DNA of 64,000 nucleotides from Roseococcus microcysteis (GCF_014764365.1 NZ_CP061718.1:1860001-1924000), one strand, 5' to 3'. Numbered from the stretch's first letter, positions 14,601-24,234 are shown. Notes: a model not told the origin generated them from the letters alone. Made by a program: numbers and translations.

Positions 14601-17366
14601 TCAGCGGCCCAGCCTTGTCCGCAGGTAGCGCAGCGGCGCCGTCACCCGCCAGGAGGTGGAGTTCGCCATCGCATCCAGCATGGCCTTCTGCTGCGCCACG
14701 GCGGCATGCAGCGCCGCGACCTCGCCGGGGGTGCCGGGCGGCGGGAGTGTCACCTGCCCGGCCTGCACCGGCGCCTGTGGCGGCGCGAAGCCCGCCATGC
14801 GCTCCTCGATGATGCCGCCGATATCCTCGACCAGGGCCTGGTAGCCGCGCATGGCCCGGGCATCCTTGATCAGGCGCAGGAAGGGCGCGAAGCGCTCATC
14901 CTCCGGGCCCAGGAACAGCACGCCGAGGCCGTGCGAGTGGTGGAACTCCATCGAGGGGAAGTGCTGCTTCAGCTCGTCCCACAGCCGGTGCACGCCGAAG
15001 CCGTCGCGGTGCACCGCGATGTCGTGGAACATCACCACGCTGCTGGGCGCCATCAGGTGGAACCAGGTGGAGAAATCCTCCTTCACCGCTTCGTAGGTGT
15101 GCAGCCCGTCCACATGCAGGATGTCGATCGAGCCGGGGCGGAAGGCCTTGCGCGCCTCGATGAAATAGCTGCGCATCAGTGTGACGTTGCCGAACACGCC
15201 GCGGGTGTAGTGGTCCAGCTCCTCGTAGATGCGGTCGCCGGCGTATTTCCCGGCGTGCTCGTCACCCTCCCAGGTGTCCACGCCCACGCAATGGGTGTCG
15301 GTGCCATAGGTGCGCGACGCCGTCGCCGCCGCGATCAGGCTCGCGCCGTAATGCACGCCGAGGTCCACATAGGTGCGTGGACGCAAGGCACGGAACAGCG
15401 CGAACAGGAAGGGGATATGCCCCGACCAGGCCGTGAGCGGCATCTTGGTGGGCAGGTTGAACAGCGGCGCCACCAGCGCCTCGTATTCCTCCGCCAGCGT
15501 GCCCGCGAAGAGCGAGGCGGGCATCGCCGTGGCCAGGGCGACCTCCCGCGACTCCTCCTTGGGCTCCGTCACGGCGCTGCCGGCGTGGCTGGACAGCAGG
15601 ACGCTGCCATCCTGCCCCAGAACGGAGAAGCTGCGCGCTTCCGCCGGAGAGGATCGCGAATCGATCTGCAGCAGCAGCCCGTCGAGCTGCCCCGCGGTGG
15701 TGGCCGCCGTCTCGGCATAGGGCGCGCGCACATAGGGGAAGGCGAAGTCGAGCGGCCGCGCGGCGGGCGGCTGCGACGGCCGTGCCGGATAGGCCAGCGC
15801 GATGCCGCGCATCGTCTCGGCATCCAGCTCACCGCGCGCGGCCTCGCGGTCCAGCGCCACCCAATGCGCGCCCTGCCCGTCCTGCAGCAGCGTGTCGTCA
15901 TGCCGGATGCGGCGCGCGCCGGCGGCCACCTTGAAGCGGAATTGCGCGCGGCTCTGCACCGGAATGTGGAACAGGGCCGGCTCCGTCACGGGGGCGATGT
16001 CCAGCGTGACGCCGGGTTGCGACAGCACCGCGTGGTAGCCCTGGCTGACCGTCCAGCCCTCCCGCCCCGCGAGCGCCTTGCCCAGCACCACCTTGGTGTA
16101 TTCGGACGGCGTCTCGGCCCGCAGGAAGGGACGGGCGAAGATGTTCCCGCCGTCCAGGTTCTCGGGGCAGATGTGGTGCCAGCGCAGGCTCAGCCCGTCG
16201 CGGTCCTTGTAGGGGGCCAGGAAGGCCTCCAGCGCCGCGCGGTCGGCGAAGGGCAGGAATTCGTCGCAGTCGAGGAAGAACAGGAAATCCGGCTGCACCG
16301 TCTCGAAGATGCGGCGCGCGAAGCCCGTCGCCAGCTCCGCCTGCGGGTAGCCCGACGCCTGGAGCTGAAGCAGCTCGAACCGAGCATCGCCCCGCGCGGT
16401 CACCAGGTCAGGCCCGCCATCGGTCGAGCCATGGTTCAGCAGCACGACATGGTCGAAGAAGGTGCCCAACTGGTCCAGGAAAGGCCCCATGATGGCCGCC
16501 TCGTTGCGGAACATGGTGAAGCAGGCAAGGCGCATGTCGAAGTCTCCGTGGGTGCGGCCGCGGCGGGTTGCGGGGGCGGGCGTGGCGCTCCCTCCTCCGG
16601 CGGTCGGCAGGTTCAGATGGCGCAACGCGTCGGTGGGCGCGGCCAGGGGCAGGGTGCGGTGGCCGCGCTCACCGGCCCCGCTGGTGTCCAGCGGGCCGAA
16701 GGCGGCGAGGAAGCTGCGCTGCGCGGCCTCCCAGGCCGCCACCTTCGCCTCGGGGAAGTCCGCCACCGTGGAATCATGCAGCAGGACAAGGCCTTCATGG
16801 ACCGCCACCCGCGCGCCCGCCCGGGCGGCGCGATAGGAGAAGTCCATGTCGTAGCCCACGAAGCCGCGATAGGTCTCGGCATCGAAGCCGCCCAGCTTGT
16901 CGAACAGGTCGCGCCGGCAGGCGATGAAGATGCCATCGAGCGCCACCGCGCCCTCCTGCAGGCCACCGCTCGCCGCGCCGAAGATCTGCAGTTCATGGCG
17001 CCCGGGCTCGCCGGGCGCGCGCGCGACCACCTGGCCCAGCGTGTGCGGACGCCCCGCATCATACCAGTTGCCGGACACCATGCGCCGCGTTCCCGCCGCG
17101 CCGAACATGTCCACCCGCGCCGCCGCATCCCGCAGCAGGGCCAGCGGCTCCGGCGAGAGGATGCGGATGTCGTCATGGCAGAAGACGAACCAGTCGCAGG
17201 CGGGCGCCATGGCCGCGCCGCGGTTGTGGCCCTCGCACATGGATTTCGCATCGGGCACGCGCACCACGGGCGGGGCATCGGCGCCGAAGGCCGCGCGATG
17301 CCCCTGCATGAACCAGTCGAAGCGCCGGTCGTCCATGCTGTTCACGATGAAACAGAAGCGGGTCAT
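14601..17366 (-). CDS. Trifunctional glycosyltransferase-glycosyltransferase-methyltransferase
   Basis: The 921-residue cytoplasmic protein has three catalytic-looking parts. Residues 1-235 are GT2/GT-A-like, with HDD at 64-66 and GGFDAETYRGFVGYDMDFSY. Residues 277-520 are a second GT-A domain of the GT2/GT92 kind, with FTMFRNEAAI and a DCD metal motif at 366-368. Residues 640-830 are a Methyltransf_24-type SAM domain, with YVDLGVHYGAS, DILHVDGLHTYEAV and VVMFHDIAV. The tail carries SWRVTAPLR at 905-913. The start overlaps the wzt stop (ATGA). It probably extends and methylates a surface glycan. Confidence 0.8.
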   Translation of the reverse strand: MTRFCFIVNSMDDRRFDWFMQGHRAAFGADAPPVVRVPDAKSMCEGHNRGAAMAPACDWFVFCHDDIRILSPEPLALLRDAAARVDMFGAAGTRRMVSGNWYDAGRPHTLGQVVARAPGEPGRHELQIFGAASGGLQEGAVALDGIFIACRRDLFDKLGGFDAETYRGFVGYDMDFSYRAARAGARVAVHEGLVLLHDSTVADFPEAKVAAWEAAQRSFLAAFGPLDTSGAGERGHRTLPLAAPTDALRHLNLPTAGGGSATPAPATRRGRTHGDFDMRLACFTMFRNEAAIMGPFLDQLGTFFDHVVLLNHGSTDGGPDLVTARGDARFELLQLQASGYPQAELATGFARRIFETVQPDFLFFLDCDEFLPFADRAALEAFLAPYKDRDGLSLRWHHICPENLDGGNIFARPFLRAETPSEYTKVVLGKALAGREGWTVSQGYHAVLSQPGVTLDIAPVTEPALFHIPVQSRAQFRFKVAAGARRIRHDDTLLQDGQGAHWVALDREAARGELDAETMRGIALAYPARPSQPPAARPLDFAFPYVRAPYAETAATTAGQLDGLLLQIDSRSSPAEARSFSVLGQDGSVLLSSHAGSAVTEPKEESREVALATAMPASLFAGTLAEEYEALVAPLFNLPTKMPLTAWSGHIPFLFALFRALRPRTYVDLGVHYGASLIAAATASRTYGTDTHCVGVDTWEGDEHAGKYAGDRIYEELDHYTRGVFGNVTLMRSYFIEARKAFRPGSIDILHVDGLHTYEAVKEDFSTWFHLMAPSSVVMFHDIAVHRDGFGVHRLWDELKQHFPSMEFHHSHGLGVLFLGPEDERFAPFLRLIKDARAMRGYQALVEDIGGIIEERMAGFAPPQAPVQAGQVTLPPPGTPGEVAALHAAVAQQKAMLDAMANSTSWRVTAPLRYLRTRLGR

Positions 17367-18769
17367 GCCGCAGCCTCCGTGCGGATGGTGAGCCTGGTCG
17401 GTGCCATCGGCACGCCCAGCAGCCCGCCCAGATGCCCGGGCGTGTCCACATGGACCACCAGGGCCTCGTGCAGGAAATGCTGCATGACATGCAATGTCTG
17501 CGTGCCACTGGCGACGGCGGCGCCGAAGCCGTAGTCGCCGGGAGAGAGCAGGGGCATCCGGAAGGTGAACCGCGCCTCGATGACGGCGCCGGCCGGTGCC
17601 TGCGCCTCCTCGCGGATGCGGTCGCGGATGTTGTTATGGACGAACACCACCTGCCCCAGCCTGTCCTTGAGCTGGAAGCCCATGATGACGTCGGTCAACG
17701 CCACGTCCGTCCGGGCGCGGGTCACGAGGGTGACCACCTGGCCGCCCTGGACCATGCCTGTGGGGCGCCCTTCCGCATCGCGCAGTTCGATGCCGGTGAT
17801 GCGCGCCTGCCCCGCGCCGAAGGCGTTGCCATCGAGGCGCAGCCCCGCATGGGGCGAGGGGATGATGCCCTCCTCGCCCGCCACGGACTCCAGCGGCATG
17901 TCGGGGATGGGTGCGAGCGCGTGCTGCTCGCGCAGCGCGGGGCTGACGGTCACGGTCTCGTCGGACAGGCCCTGGCCCTGGGTGTGGGCGAAGCTCGCAT
18001 AGGCCTCGGCCACGTCACGCGCCGCGCCCGCCATGCGCAGCCGCCCCTTGTCGATCCAGATCGCCCGCTGGCAGAGATTGGTCACGGCACCCAGGTCATG
18101 GCCGCAGAACAGAATCGTGCCGCGCTGCTGGAACTGACGCAGCCAGCGCAGGCATTTCTGCTGGAAATACGCATCGCCGACCGCCAGCGCCTCATCCACC
18201 ACCAGCACATCGGCATCCACATGCGCGATGACGGAGAAGGCGACACGCATGGCCATGCCGGAGGAATAGGTCTTCACCGGATGGTCTATGAAGTCGCCGA
18301 TGTCGGCGAAGGCCAGGATGTCGTCCATCCGCGCCAGCGTCTCTTCGCGCGAGAGGCCCAGCACGGATGCGTTCAGCAGGATGTTCTCGCGCCCCGTGAA
18401 TTCGGGGTTGAAGCCGGAGCCGAGTTCCAGCAGCGCCGCCACCCGGCCCTTCACCCGCACGTCGCCCGTGGTGGGTGTCAGCGTGCCGCAGATCATCTGC
18501 AGCAGGGTGGACTTGCCCGCGCCGTTGCGGCCCAGGATGCCCACCGTCTCGCCGCGGCGCACCTCGAAGGAGACGTCGTTCAGCGCCCAATGCTCGGCGA
18601 AATACCGCCGCTCCTCCAGCGCGAGGCCGAAGCGGCGCAGCGCGCGCGCGAGGCGTGGCTGGATGGCCTGGCGCAGCCGGTCGCGCGGCTCCGCGTAGAG
18701 CTTGTAGCATTTCGACAGCTGCCGGACCTCGATGGCCAGCTCCGTGGTGGCGTCAAGCTCAGAGGACAT
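17363..18769 (-). CDS. wzt: Polysaccharide export ABC ATPase Wzt with cargo domain
   Basis: The 468-residue ATPase has Walker A GRNGAGKST, the Wzt/KpsT-type SGMAMRVAFSV region in place of a classic signature, and Walker B VLVVDEALAVGD. Residues about 300-465 form an immunoglobulin-like C-terminal domain (DVIMGFQLKDRLGQVVFVHNN, FTFRMPLLSPGDYGF). In Wzt proteins this domain recognises the capped non-reducing end of the glycan. It overlaps wzm by 11 bases and the fusion gene by ATGA. Confidence 0.88.
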   Translation of the reverse strand: MSSELDATTELAIEVRQLSKCYKLYAEPRDRLRQAIQPRLARALRRFGLALEERRYFAEHWALNDVSFEVRRGETVGILGRNGAGKSTLLQMICGTLTPTTGDVRVKGRVAALLELGSGFNPEFTGRENILLNASVLGLSREETLARMDDILAFADIGDFIDHPVKTYSSGMAMRVAFSVIAHVDADVLVVDEALAVGDAYFQQKCLRWLRQFQQRGTILFCGHDLGAVTNLCQRAIWIDKGRLRMAGAARDVAEAYASFAHTQGQGLSDETVTVSPALREQHALAPIPDMPLESVAGEEGIIPSPHAGLRLDGNAFGAGQARITGIELRDAEGRPTGMVQGGQVVTLVTRARTDVALTDVIMGFQLKDRLGQVVFVHNNIRDRIREEAQAPAGAVIEARFTFRMPLLSPGDYGFGAAVASGTQTLHVMQHFLHEALVVHVDTPGHLGGLLGVPMAPTRLTIRTEAAA

Positions 18770-19577
18770 CGGCGAAACCTCCCCGCAGGCGACGGAAGAC
18801 CCAATGGGCCAGGGCCAGCGCCCCCAGCGCGCAGAGGAAATAGACCGCCAGCGCCACGAAATTGGGCCATGCCCCGAAGATCAGGACCGCGCGCGCCTCC
18901 GTGATGATGGGCGTGAGCGGATTGAGGCGCACCACGATGCGCCAGCTTTCCGGCACCGCCTCCACAGGGAAGAAGATGGGCGAGAGGAACAGCATGAAGG
19001 TCAGGATGGGCGCGATGATCAGCGCCACGTCGCGCACGAAGACGCCGATGGTCGCCACGAAGATCACGGCCGCCATCAGGAAGATCAGGAAGGGCAGCAG
19101 CACGACGGGCAGCAGCAGCGCGGTGGGATGCACCACGCCATGCGCGAGGTAGTGCCCCGCGACCACCAGCACGACCGTGATCAGCAGGTTCACCAGCCCC
19201 GACAGGATGATGACGGGCGGCAGGATTTCCAGCGGGAAGACCACCCGTGTCACGTAGTTGGCGTTGTCGATGATCAACCGGGGCGCGCGGCCCACCGCCT
19301 CCGAGAACAGCGTGTAGATGGACAGGCCCACCAGCAGCAGCAGCGCGAAGTCGAAGGGGCTGCTGCCGCCCGTACCCCAGCGGGTGGGAAAGATGCCGGT
19401 GAAGACGAGGGTGAACACGGCGGCCGTCAGCAGCGGCGTCAGCACCGCCCAGACGAGTCCCAGCATGCTGCCCCGGAAGCGCTGCGCCAGCTCGCGCAGG
19501 ACCAGGCGCCAGCATAGGGCGCGCTGCGCGATCAGGAGGCGGAGCAGCCCCGGGAGGGAATTGGCGGTCAGGATCAT
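18759..19577 (-). CDS. wzm: Polysaccharide export ABC permease Wzm
   Basis: The 272-residue ABC-2 type permease has about six transmembrane helices, an N-terminal QRALCWRLVLRELAQRFRGS amphipathic stretch and the conserved FLSPIFFPVEAVPESWR and LNPLTPIITEAR motifs of O-antigen/teichoic-acid exporters. The ATG at 19577 is preferred because it forms an ATGA overlap with the predicted end of the glycosyltransferase gene. The apparent in-frame fusion to that upstream gene comes from frameshifts and is not real. Confidence 0.88.
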   Translation of the reverse strand: MILTANSLPGLLRLLIAQRALCWRLVLRELAQRFRGSMLGLVWAVLTPLLTAAVFTLVFTGIFPTRWGTGGSSPFDFALLLLVGLSIYTLFSEAVGRAPRLIIDNANYVTRVVFPLEILPPVIILSGLVNLLITVVLVVAGHYLAHGVVHPTALLLPVVLLPFLIFLMAAVIFVATIGVFVRDVALIIAPILTFMLFLSPIFFPVEAVPESWRIVVRLNPLTPIITEARAVLIFGAWPNFVALAVYFLCALGALALAHWVFRRLRGGFADVL

Positions 19578-21356
19578 GATCGCGGCGAGATAGCATGAAT
19601 TTGCGCGCGGAGGGTCCCGTCCCCCCCGGATCGGCAAGGGCCCCTTCGGCGGCCAGCCGGGGCAGGCCGGTGGCCGGGTCGAGCAGGGGCGAGAAATACG
19701 CCTCCTCCGTGATGAAGGCACCATGGCGCGCCCGGAGCAAAGCGGCCAGCGCCGGCGGCGGCGCCACGGCCGCGCGTCGCGCCTGGCCCGCCCGGCGGAC
19801 CGCCGCCTGCGGGCAGCACAGCACGGCCAGCCCCGCCCCGCGCAGCCGCGCGCAGAGGTCGAGAAGCTGCCAGGGGTCGGGCAGGCTGTCGTCAAATCCG
19901 CCCGCCGCCGCCAGCGCCGCGCGCCGCAGCGCGAAGCCCCCACCCCCACGGCCGAGACGCGACGCACCAGGCGAAGGGCTCCGCCATGGCCGGATTCATG
20001 CGCCTGCAGGGCATGATAGGCCGGCTGCGCGAGGTGGGGGCCGCCCATGACCCAGCCCGCCTCCATGACATCGCCGTCCTGGTCGAAGACCGGCCCGCCC
20101 GCGAGGCCGACCTCCTCGCGCAGCGCCTGGGTGACCAGTTCGCGCAGCCACTCCTCCCCGTCCGGACGGCAATCCGCGCCGAGGAACACCAGGACATCGC
20201 CTGACGCCGCCGCGGCTTCCGCCCCGCGCCCCTGGGCGACGGGCAGCACCGACAGCCCCGGCCATGCGGGCAGCGTGCCGGGATCGGCGCCCGGCTCCAG
20301 CAGCAGCGTGACGGGGGGCATGGGCTCCGGCAGCGGGTAGCGGACGCGATGCATGAGTTCGAGGCCCGGCGCGGGCAGGATCTCGGCGCCCGATACCCCC
20401 TGGGCCGCGACATGCTCGGCCAGGGCGCGGCGGGCCGCGACCAGGCAGCGCTCCAGCGCCGCCTCGGAGAAGCTGCGGTTGCCGCTCGCGGCCTGGCGCC
20501 AGTGATAGAGGACAGCGGCGATGTGATGGATGCCCCCGGGCCGGGCCAGGCGCGACACGCGCAGGATCAGGTCATGGTCCTGACTGCCCTCGAAGCCCTC
20601 CCGCAGCCGCCCCGCCGCCTCGATCAGCGAGCGGCGATAGACCCCCAGATGGCTGACCAGGTTCTGCCCCATCAGCAGGTCCGGGTCGAAGCCCGGCTTG
20701 TGATAGACGCCCGACCGGCGGCCGCGATGGTCCACCTTGTCCTCGTCCGTGAAGACGACCTCCGCCTCCGGATGGGCCAGGATGTGCATGCCGACGCGGT
20801 AGAGGGCGTGCTCGGCCAGCAGGTCGTCATGGTCCATCAGCGCGACCCATTCGGCCGTCACGAGGTCGAGCGCGGTGTTCGTCGCGGCGGAGATATGCCC
20901 GTTGCGTTCCCGCCGGACGAAGCGGATGCGCGGGTCGGCGGCGAATTCCGCCACCACCGCGCGCAGCTGGTCGGAGGGCGAGGCATCATCGGCGATGCAC
21001 AATTCCCAATCCGGCCAGACCTGGCGCTGGACCGAGACGATGGCCGCGCGCAGCAGCTCGGGCGGCGTCTCATAGGCCGGCATCACGACCGCGATCCGGG
21101 GTCTTTGCGGGATCAGGGCCAGCTCACGCGCCATGGCGTCGCGCGCCGCCGGCTCCAGCCGGTCCACGCGGCGCGCCCAGCGCGTGTAGGAGGCTTCCGA
21201 CCGCAGCCCGCGCTGCGACAGCACGAGGGCCAGGAGCGGAATCAGGCCCGGGACGCCCCGCACCATGGCCCGCACCCGCGGGCGGGCGCGCAGCCATTCA
21301 CGGCCCAGCCGCGCCACCTGGCGCAGGTGCAGCCCCATCGGCGGCGCGAACCTCAT
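19574..21356 (-). CDS. GT2 family glycosyltransferase, frame broken twice
   Basis: The N-terminal 250 residues are a clear GT2 domain (RIAVVMPAYETPPELLRAAI, ADDASPSDQ, DHDD metal motif, TDEDKVDHRG). After VRRVSAVGVG the frame is lost at two C5 runs on the plus strand (19937-19947). One added base restores GGFALRRAALAAAGGFDD and a normal C-terminal part ending FSPLLDPATG. A second added base at the C7 run 19621-19627 gives an end at 19574 overlapping wzm by ATGA, 594 residues in all. The ATG at 21356 has a GAAGGGA ribosome site. It probably starts the glycan operon. Confidence 0.75.
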
Positions 21357-21534
21357 GGGCTTCCCTTCAGGCAAGCCGGCACGAAACCCCATGCCATGCC
21401 GCGCGCACCGCCATGCGGCGACGCCCCGGGTGGCGATTCCACTTCGATGTCATGTAGGGAAGCCAGGGTCTTCGGGTCTCGCTGACAGCTCGGTGACGGG
21501 TTTGACTGGATCGCCATGCCGCCGCAGTTCGGCA

Positions 21535-21789
21535 TCAGTAAGGCCGCAGCGTGGCCAGGGTTGCACCCGAAAGCATGTCGCCGGCGATTTCCGGCAAGGT
21601 GATGCCCTTCCTCATCCGCACGCCCTCCGCCACGGATCTTGGCCCGGGGCGGGGGGCATGCGCCGAGGCGATGCTGGAGGATTCATCCTTGCGAATGTCG
21701 AATATTGCTCCGCGCATGTCGTCAATCCATGCATCCGATAGAGCAGCCGACCGCGCGAGACAATACGTGCCCGTGCCAAGGACCTTCAC
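21535..21789 (-). CDS. Possible small hypothetical protein
   Basis: An 84-residue reading frame beginning with GTG fills part of a 511-base gap. It matches no family I recognise. Its base composition is somewhat lower in GC than the flanking genes, and its C-terminal part (GITLPEIAGDMLSGATL) looks protein-like, but there is no clear ribosome site and an opposite-strand frame of similar length exists. The rest of the gap, 21357-21534 and 21808-21867, shows no gene; the latter is AT-rich and may hold promoter signals. Confidence 0.25.
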   Translation of the reverse strand: MKVLGTGTYCLARSAALSDAWIDDMRGAIFDIRKDESSSIASAHAPRPGPRSVAEGVRMRKGITLPEIAGDMLSGATLATLRPY

Positions 21790-21807
21790 CCGGTCGAGAC
21801 CGGGTGA
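21786..21807. promoter_or_regulatory. Perfect 9-bp inverted repeat
   Basis: The arms TCACCCGGT and ACCGGGTGA surround a CGAG loop. On the plus strand a T-rich stretch (AACTTTTT) begins about 15 bases later; on the minus strand no U-tract follows. It lies downstream of the Usp gene. It could be a weak terminator for that gene or a protein-binding site; the sequence does not decide. Confidence 0.5.
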
Positions 21808-21867
21808 GGCTTCATCAAATATTTAACTTTTTGCCGGCGATGCGGCCAGATTGTTGCAGAAACCGCC

Positions 21868-22746
21868 TCAACGGCACATCAGCACGGGAATTTCCGCGTT
21901 TTCCAGCACATGCCGCGTCACCCCGCCCAGGATGAGCTGGCGCAGGCGGGAATGGCTGTAGGCGCCCATGCAGAGCAGGTCCGCGTTGAAATCCCGCGCC
22001 GCGCCCAGCAGCCCCGCCCCCACATCCTTGGTGAGCGGCTTGAACTGTTGCGCCTCGGCCGTGATCTCGTGCCAGTGCAGATAGGCCAGGATGCCCTCCA
22101 CCGGCGGGCCGCGGCGCTGGTATTCATCCGCGTAGAGGATGCGCCGGGCCTCGGCGCGGTGCAGCCAGGGCAGGGCCGCGGCGATGGCGGCCGCGCTCTC
22201 GCCCGTGCCGTTCCAGGCGCAGCAGACCCGGGTGCCGATGCTGGCCGGCGCCACGCGGGGCGCGATCAGCACCGGCCGGCCGCTGTCGAACAGCACCGCG
22301 TGCAGCGCGTCGCTGCTGCTGACATCCTCGCCCGCCTCGGGGTGGGGCACGACGGCCATGTCGTAGAGGCGCGATTGCTGCGCCACCACATCCTCCTCGC
22401 GCCCCGCGATGGATTCGAAGGAGAGCGTGGGCCCGCCCGACTTCAGCGCCGTTTCGGCCGAATTGGCGATGGCGACATCGCCCGAGCCGGCGGCGAAGCG
22501 CTCGAACAGCGCCCGCACGCGCGAGGCGCGGTCACCGCTCTCGCGCTCGGTCGCGGCCATCATCTCCTCGATCATGGCGCCCGACAGGCCTTCGCCCGCC
22601 AGGGGGGCGACGTCGCGCGCATCCACCCGCACATGCAGGCAGTGGACGTGGGCGTTCCAGATTCGGGCCACCATCAACGCGGTGGCCAAGGCGGCTTCCC
22701 CGGCGGCGGTGCCGGTCAGCGGCAGCAGCAGGCGACGATAAGCCAT
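21868..22746 (-). CDS. Tandem-domain universal stress protein
   Basis: The 292-residue cytoplasmic protein contains two Usp domains. The first opens with YRRLLLPLTGTAAGEAAL; the second, from about residue 155, keeps the ATP-binding signature GAYSHSRLRQLILGGVTRHVL and ends IPVLMCR. Two-domain Usp proteins of this size are common in alphaproteobacteria and respond to starvation or redox stress. The gene stands alone. Confidence 0.88.
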   Translation of the reverse strand: MAYRRLLLPLTGTAAGEAALATALMVARIWNAHVHCLHVRVDARDVAPLAGEGLSGAMIEEMMAATERESGDRASRVRALFERFAAGSGDVAIANSAETALKSGGPTLSFESIAGREEDVVAQQSRLYDMAVVPHPEAGEDVSSSDALHAVLFDSGRPVLIAPRVAPASIGTRVCCAWNGTGESAAAIAAALPWLHRAEARRILYADEYQRRGPPVEGILAYLHWHEITAEAQQFKPLTKDVGAGLLGAARDFNADLLCMGAYSHSRLRQLILGGVTRHVLENAEIPVLMCR

Positions 22747-22782
22747 GGTGTCAGTCCCCCAACCTCTTGTGAGTTGAAACGG

Positions 22783-24234
22783 TTATGGCGAGGGCGGGGG
22801 TGGCAAGTCCAGCGCCTTCATCGCTTCGGGTGCCGCGTCATGGGTCGCGTCGAGGATGTGCCAGTCGAGCGGCCCGGGGTCACGCGCCGCGGCGGCCTCC
22901 AGGATGGCGGGGGTGGCGTCCGAGGCATCGTCCCGCCGCCCCGCCACCCGGGCGCGGAGCACCTCCATCGGCGCCGTCAGCCACAGCCCGGTGAAGTCGG
23001 GGTGGAGCGCCGCCACGGCCTCGCGCTCGGCCTGGCGCTGGAACATGGCGTCGAGAATGACGCTGTGGCCGGCGGCCAGCGCCTCGCGCGCCCTGGCCTG
23101 GAGTTCGGCGAAGACGTCGGCGTTGGCTTCGGGGGTATAGGCACTCTCGGGCAGGCGGGTTTCGGGCGCCACGCCGGCCAGGCGCTTGCGCGTCTCGTCG
23201 CTGCGCAGCACCACCGCGCCAGGGGCGGCCCCCAGCGCGGGGGCGATACGCCGCGCCAGCCAGGATTTCCCCGTGCCCTGCAAGCCGCCCACCGCCACCA
23301 GGCGCGGGGCCGGCCGCGCCGACAGATAGGCCAGTGCGGCGCGCAGCAGCGGCACCCCGTCCTGCCCGCGCTTGCCCGCCACATGGGCGCGGATGAAGGC
23401 ACGTAGCGAAAGCCACAGCGGCATCCCGCGCAGCATGGCCACATCACCGGTGCGGCCGAGAGCGCGGTTCAGCACCCGGTTCGCCGCCGCCCTGCCCTGG
23501 CGCTGGTCCAGGTCCATCAGCAGGAAGGCCAGGTCGTAGCCCACATCTATGGTGGCCAGCGCCTCGTCGAATTCCAGCGCGTCGAAGGCATGCGGCGCGC
23601 CGTCCAGCAGGCAGAAATTCCCGAGGTGCAGGTCGCCATGGCAGCGGCGCAGGAAGCCCGCGGCAGCGCGCTCGGCCAGCCAGGGGCGCAGCGCCTCATG
23701 CGCCGCCAGCGCCGCCGCGTGCCAGGCCAGGACCTCCGCCTCCGGCAGCCCGGCCGCCAGCCCGGCCGCGCGGTTGCCGGCCAGGGTGGCGTCCATGGCA
23801 CCATCGCCCGCGCGGCGCGGGGCGCGGGCATGGAGGTCCACCACCGCATCGGCCATCCGGTCGAGCAGCGCCCCGTCCAGCGCGCCATGGGCGTCGAGGA
23901 AGGCCTCCGCCGGCAGGCGGCGCATCCGCAGCACCCAATCCAGCACCTCGCCCTCGCCGCCCAGCGCCAGCCCGCCCGCGCCCCGCGTCACCGGCACGGC
24001 GCCGAGATAGAGGCCCGGCGCATTGGGCGCGTTCAATGCCTGTTCATGGGCGATGAGCCGCGCGCGGGTCTCCAGCGCGGTGAAATCGAGAAAGCCGAGG
24101 TCCAAGGCCTTCTTCAGCTTCAACACCTCCCCCTCGCCCAGGAAGACGAGGGAGATATGCGTCTCCACCACCCCCTGCCCGGTGATCCCGGCCAGGAATT
24201 CCGCCACCTCCCGTTGCGCGGCGGGGGCGGTCAT
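22783..24234 (-). CDS. Phosphotransferase-ATPase fusion protein
   Basis: The 483-residue protein joins two domains. The N-terminal aminoglycoside-phosphotransferase-like kinase has the Brenner motif CHGDLHLGNFCLLDG followed by DLAFLLMDLDQR. The C-terminal P-loop domain starts about residue 320 (GGLQGTGKSWLARR Walker A, then VILDAMFQRQAERE). This architecture is widespread and uncharacterised (COG2187 plus COG0645). True antibiotic resistance is unlikely. The ATG at 24234 overlaps the pdxH stop (TGATG). Confidence 0.82.
   Translation of the reverse strand: MTAPAAQREVAEFLAGITGQGVVETHISLVFLGEGEVLKLKKALDLGFLDFTALETRARLIAHEQALNAPNAPGLYLGAVPVTRGAGGLALGGEGEVLDWVLRMRRLPAEAFLDAHGALDGALLDRMADAVVDLHARAPRRAGDGAMDATLAGNRAAGLAAGLPEAEVLAWHAAALAAHEALRPWLAERAAAGFLRRCHGDLHLGNFCLLDGAPHAFDALEFDEALATIDVGYDLAFLLMDLDQRQGRAAANRVLNRALGRTGDVAMLRGMPLWLSLRAFIRAHVAGKRGQDGVPLLRAALAYLSARPAPRLVAVGGLQGTGKSWLARRIAPALGAAPGAVVLRSDETRKRLAGVAPETRLPESAYTPEANADVFAELQARAREALAAGHSVILDAMFQRQAEREAVAALHPDFTGLWLTAPMEVLRARVAGRRDDASDATPAILEAAAARDPGPLDWHILDATHDAAPEAMKALDLPPPPSP

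Noticed and set aside
14706-17534. A 942-codon plus-strand frame
   Set aside because: It is the antisense shadow of the trifunctional enzyme and is full of His/Gln/Arg nonsense.
18759-21392. A natural 877-residue glycosyltransferase-permease fusion
   Set aside because: The linker is nonsense, and another frame encodes the expected GT2 C-terminus; see the frame-break findings.
22783-24234. Aminoglycoside resistance gene
   Set aside because: The kinase domain is fused to a P-loop domain in a widespread housekeeping architecture and lies next to pdxH, not on a mobile element.
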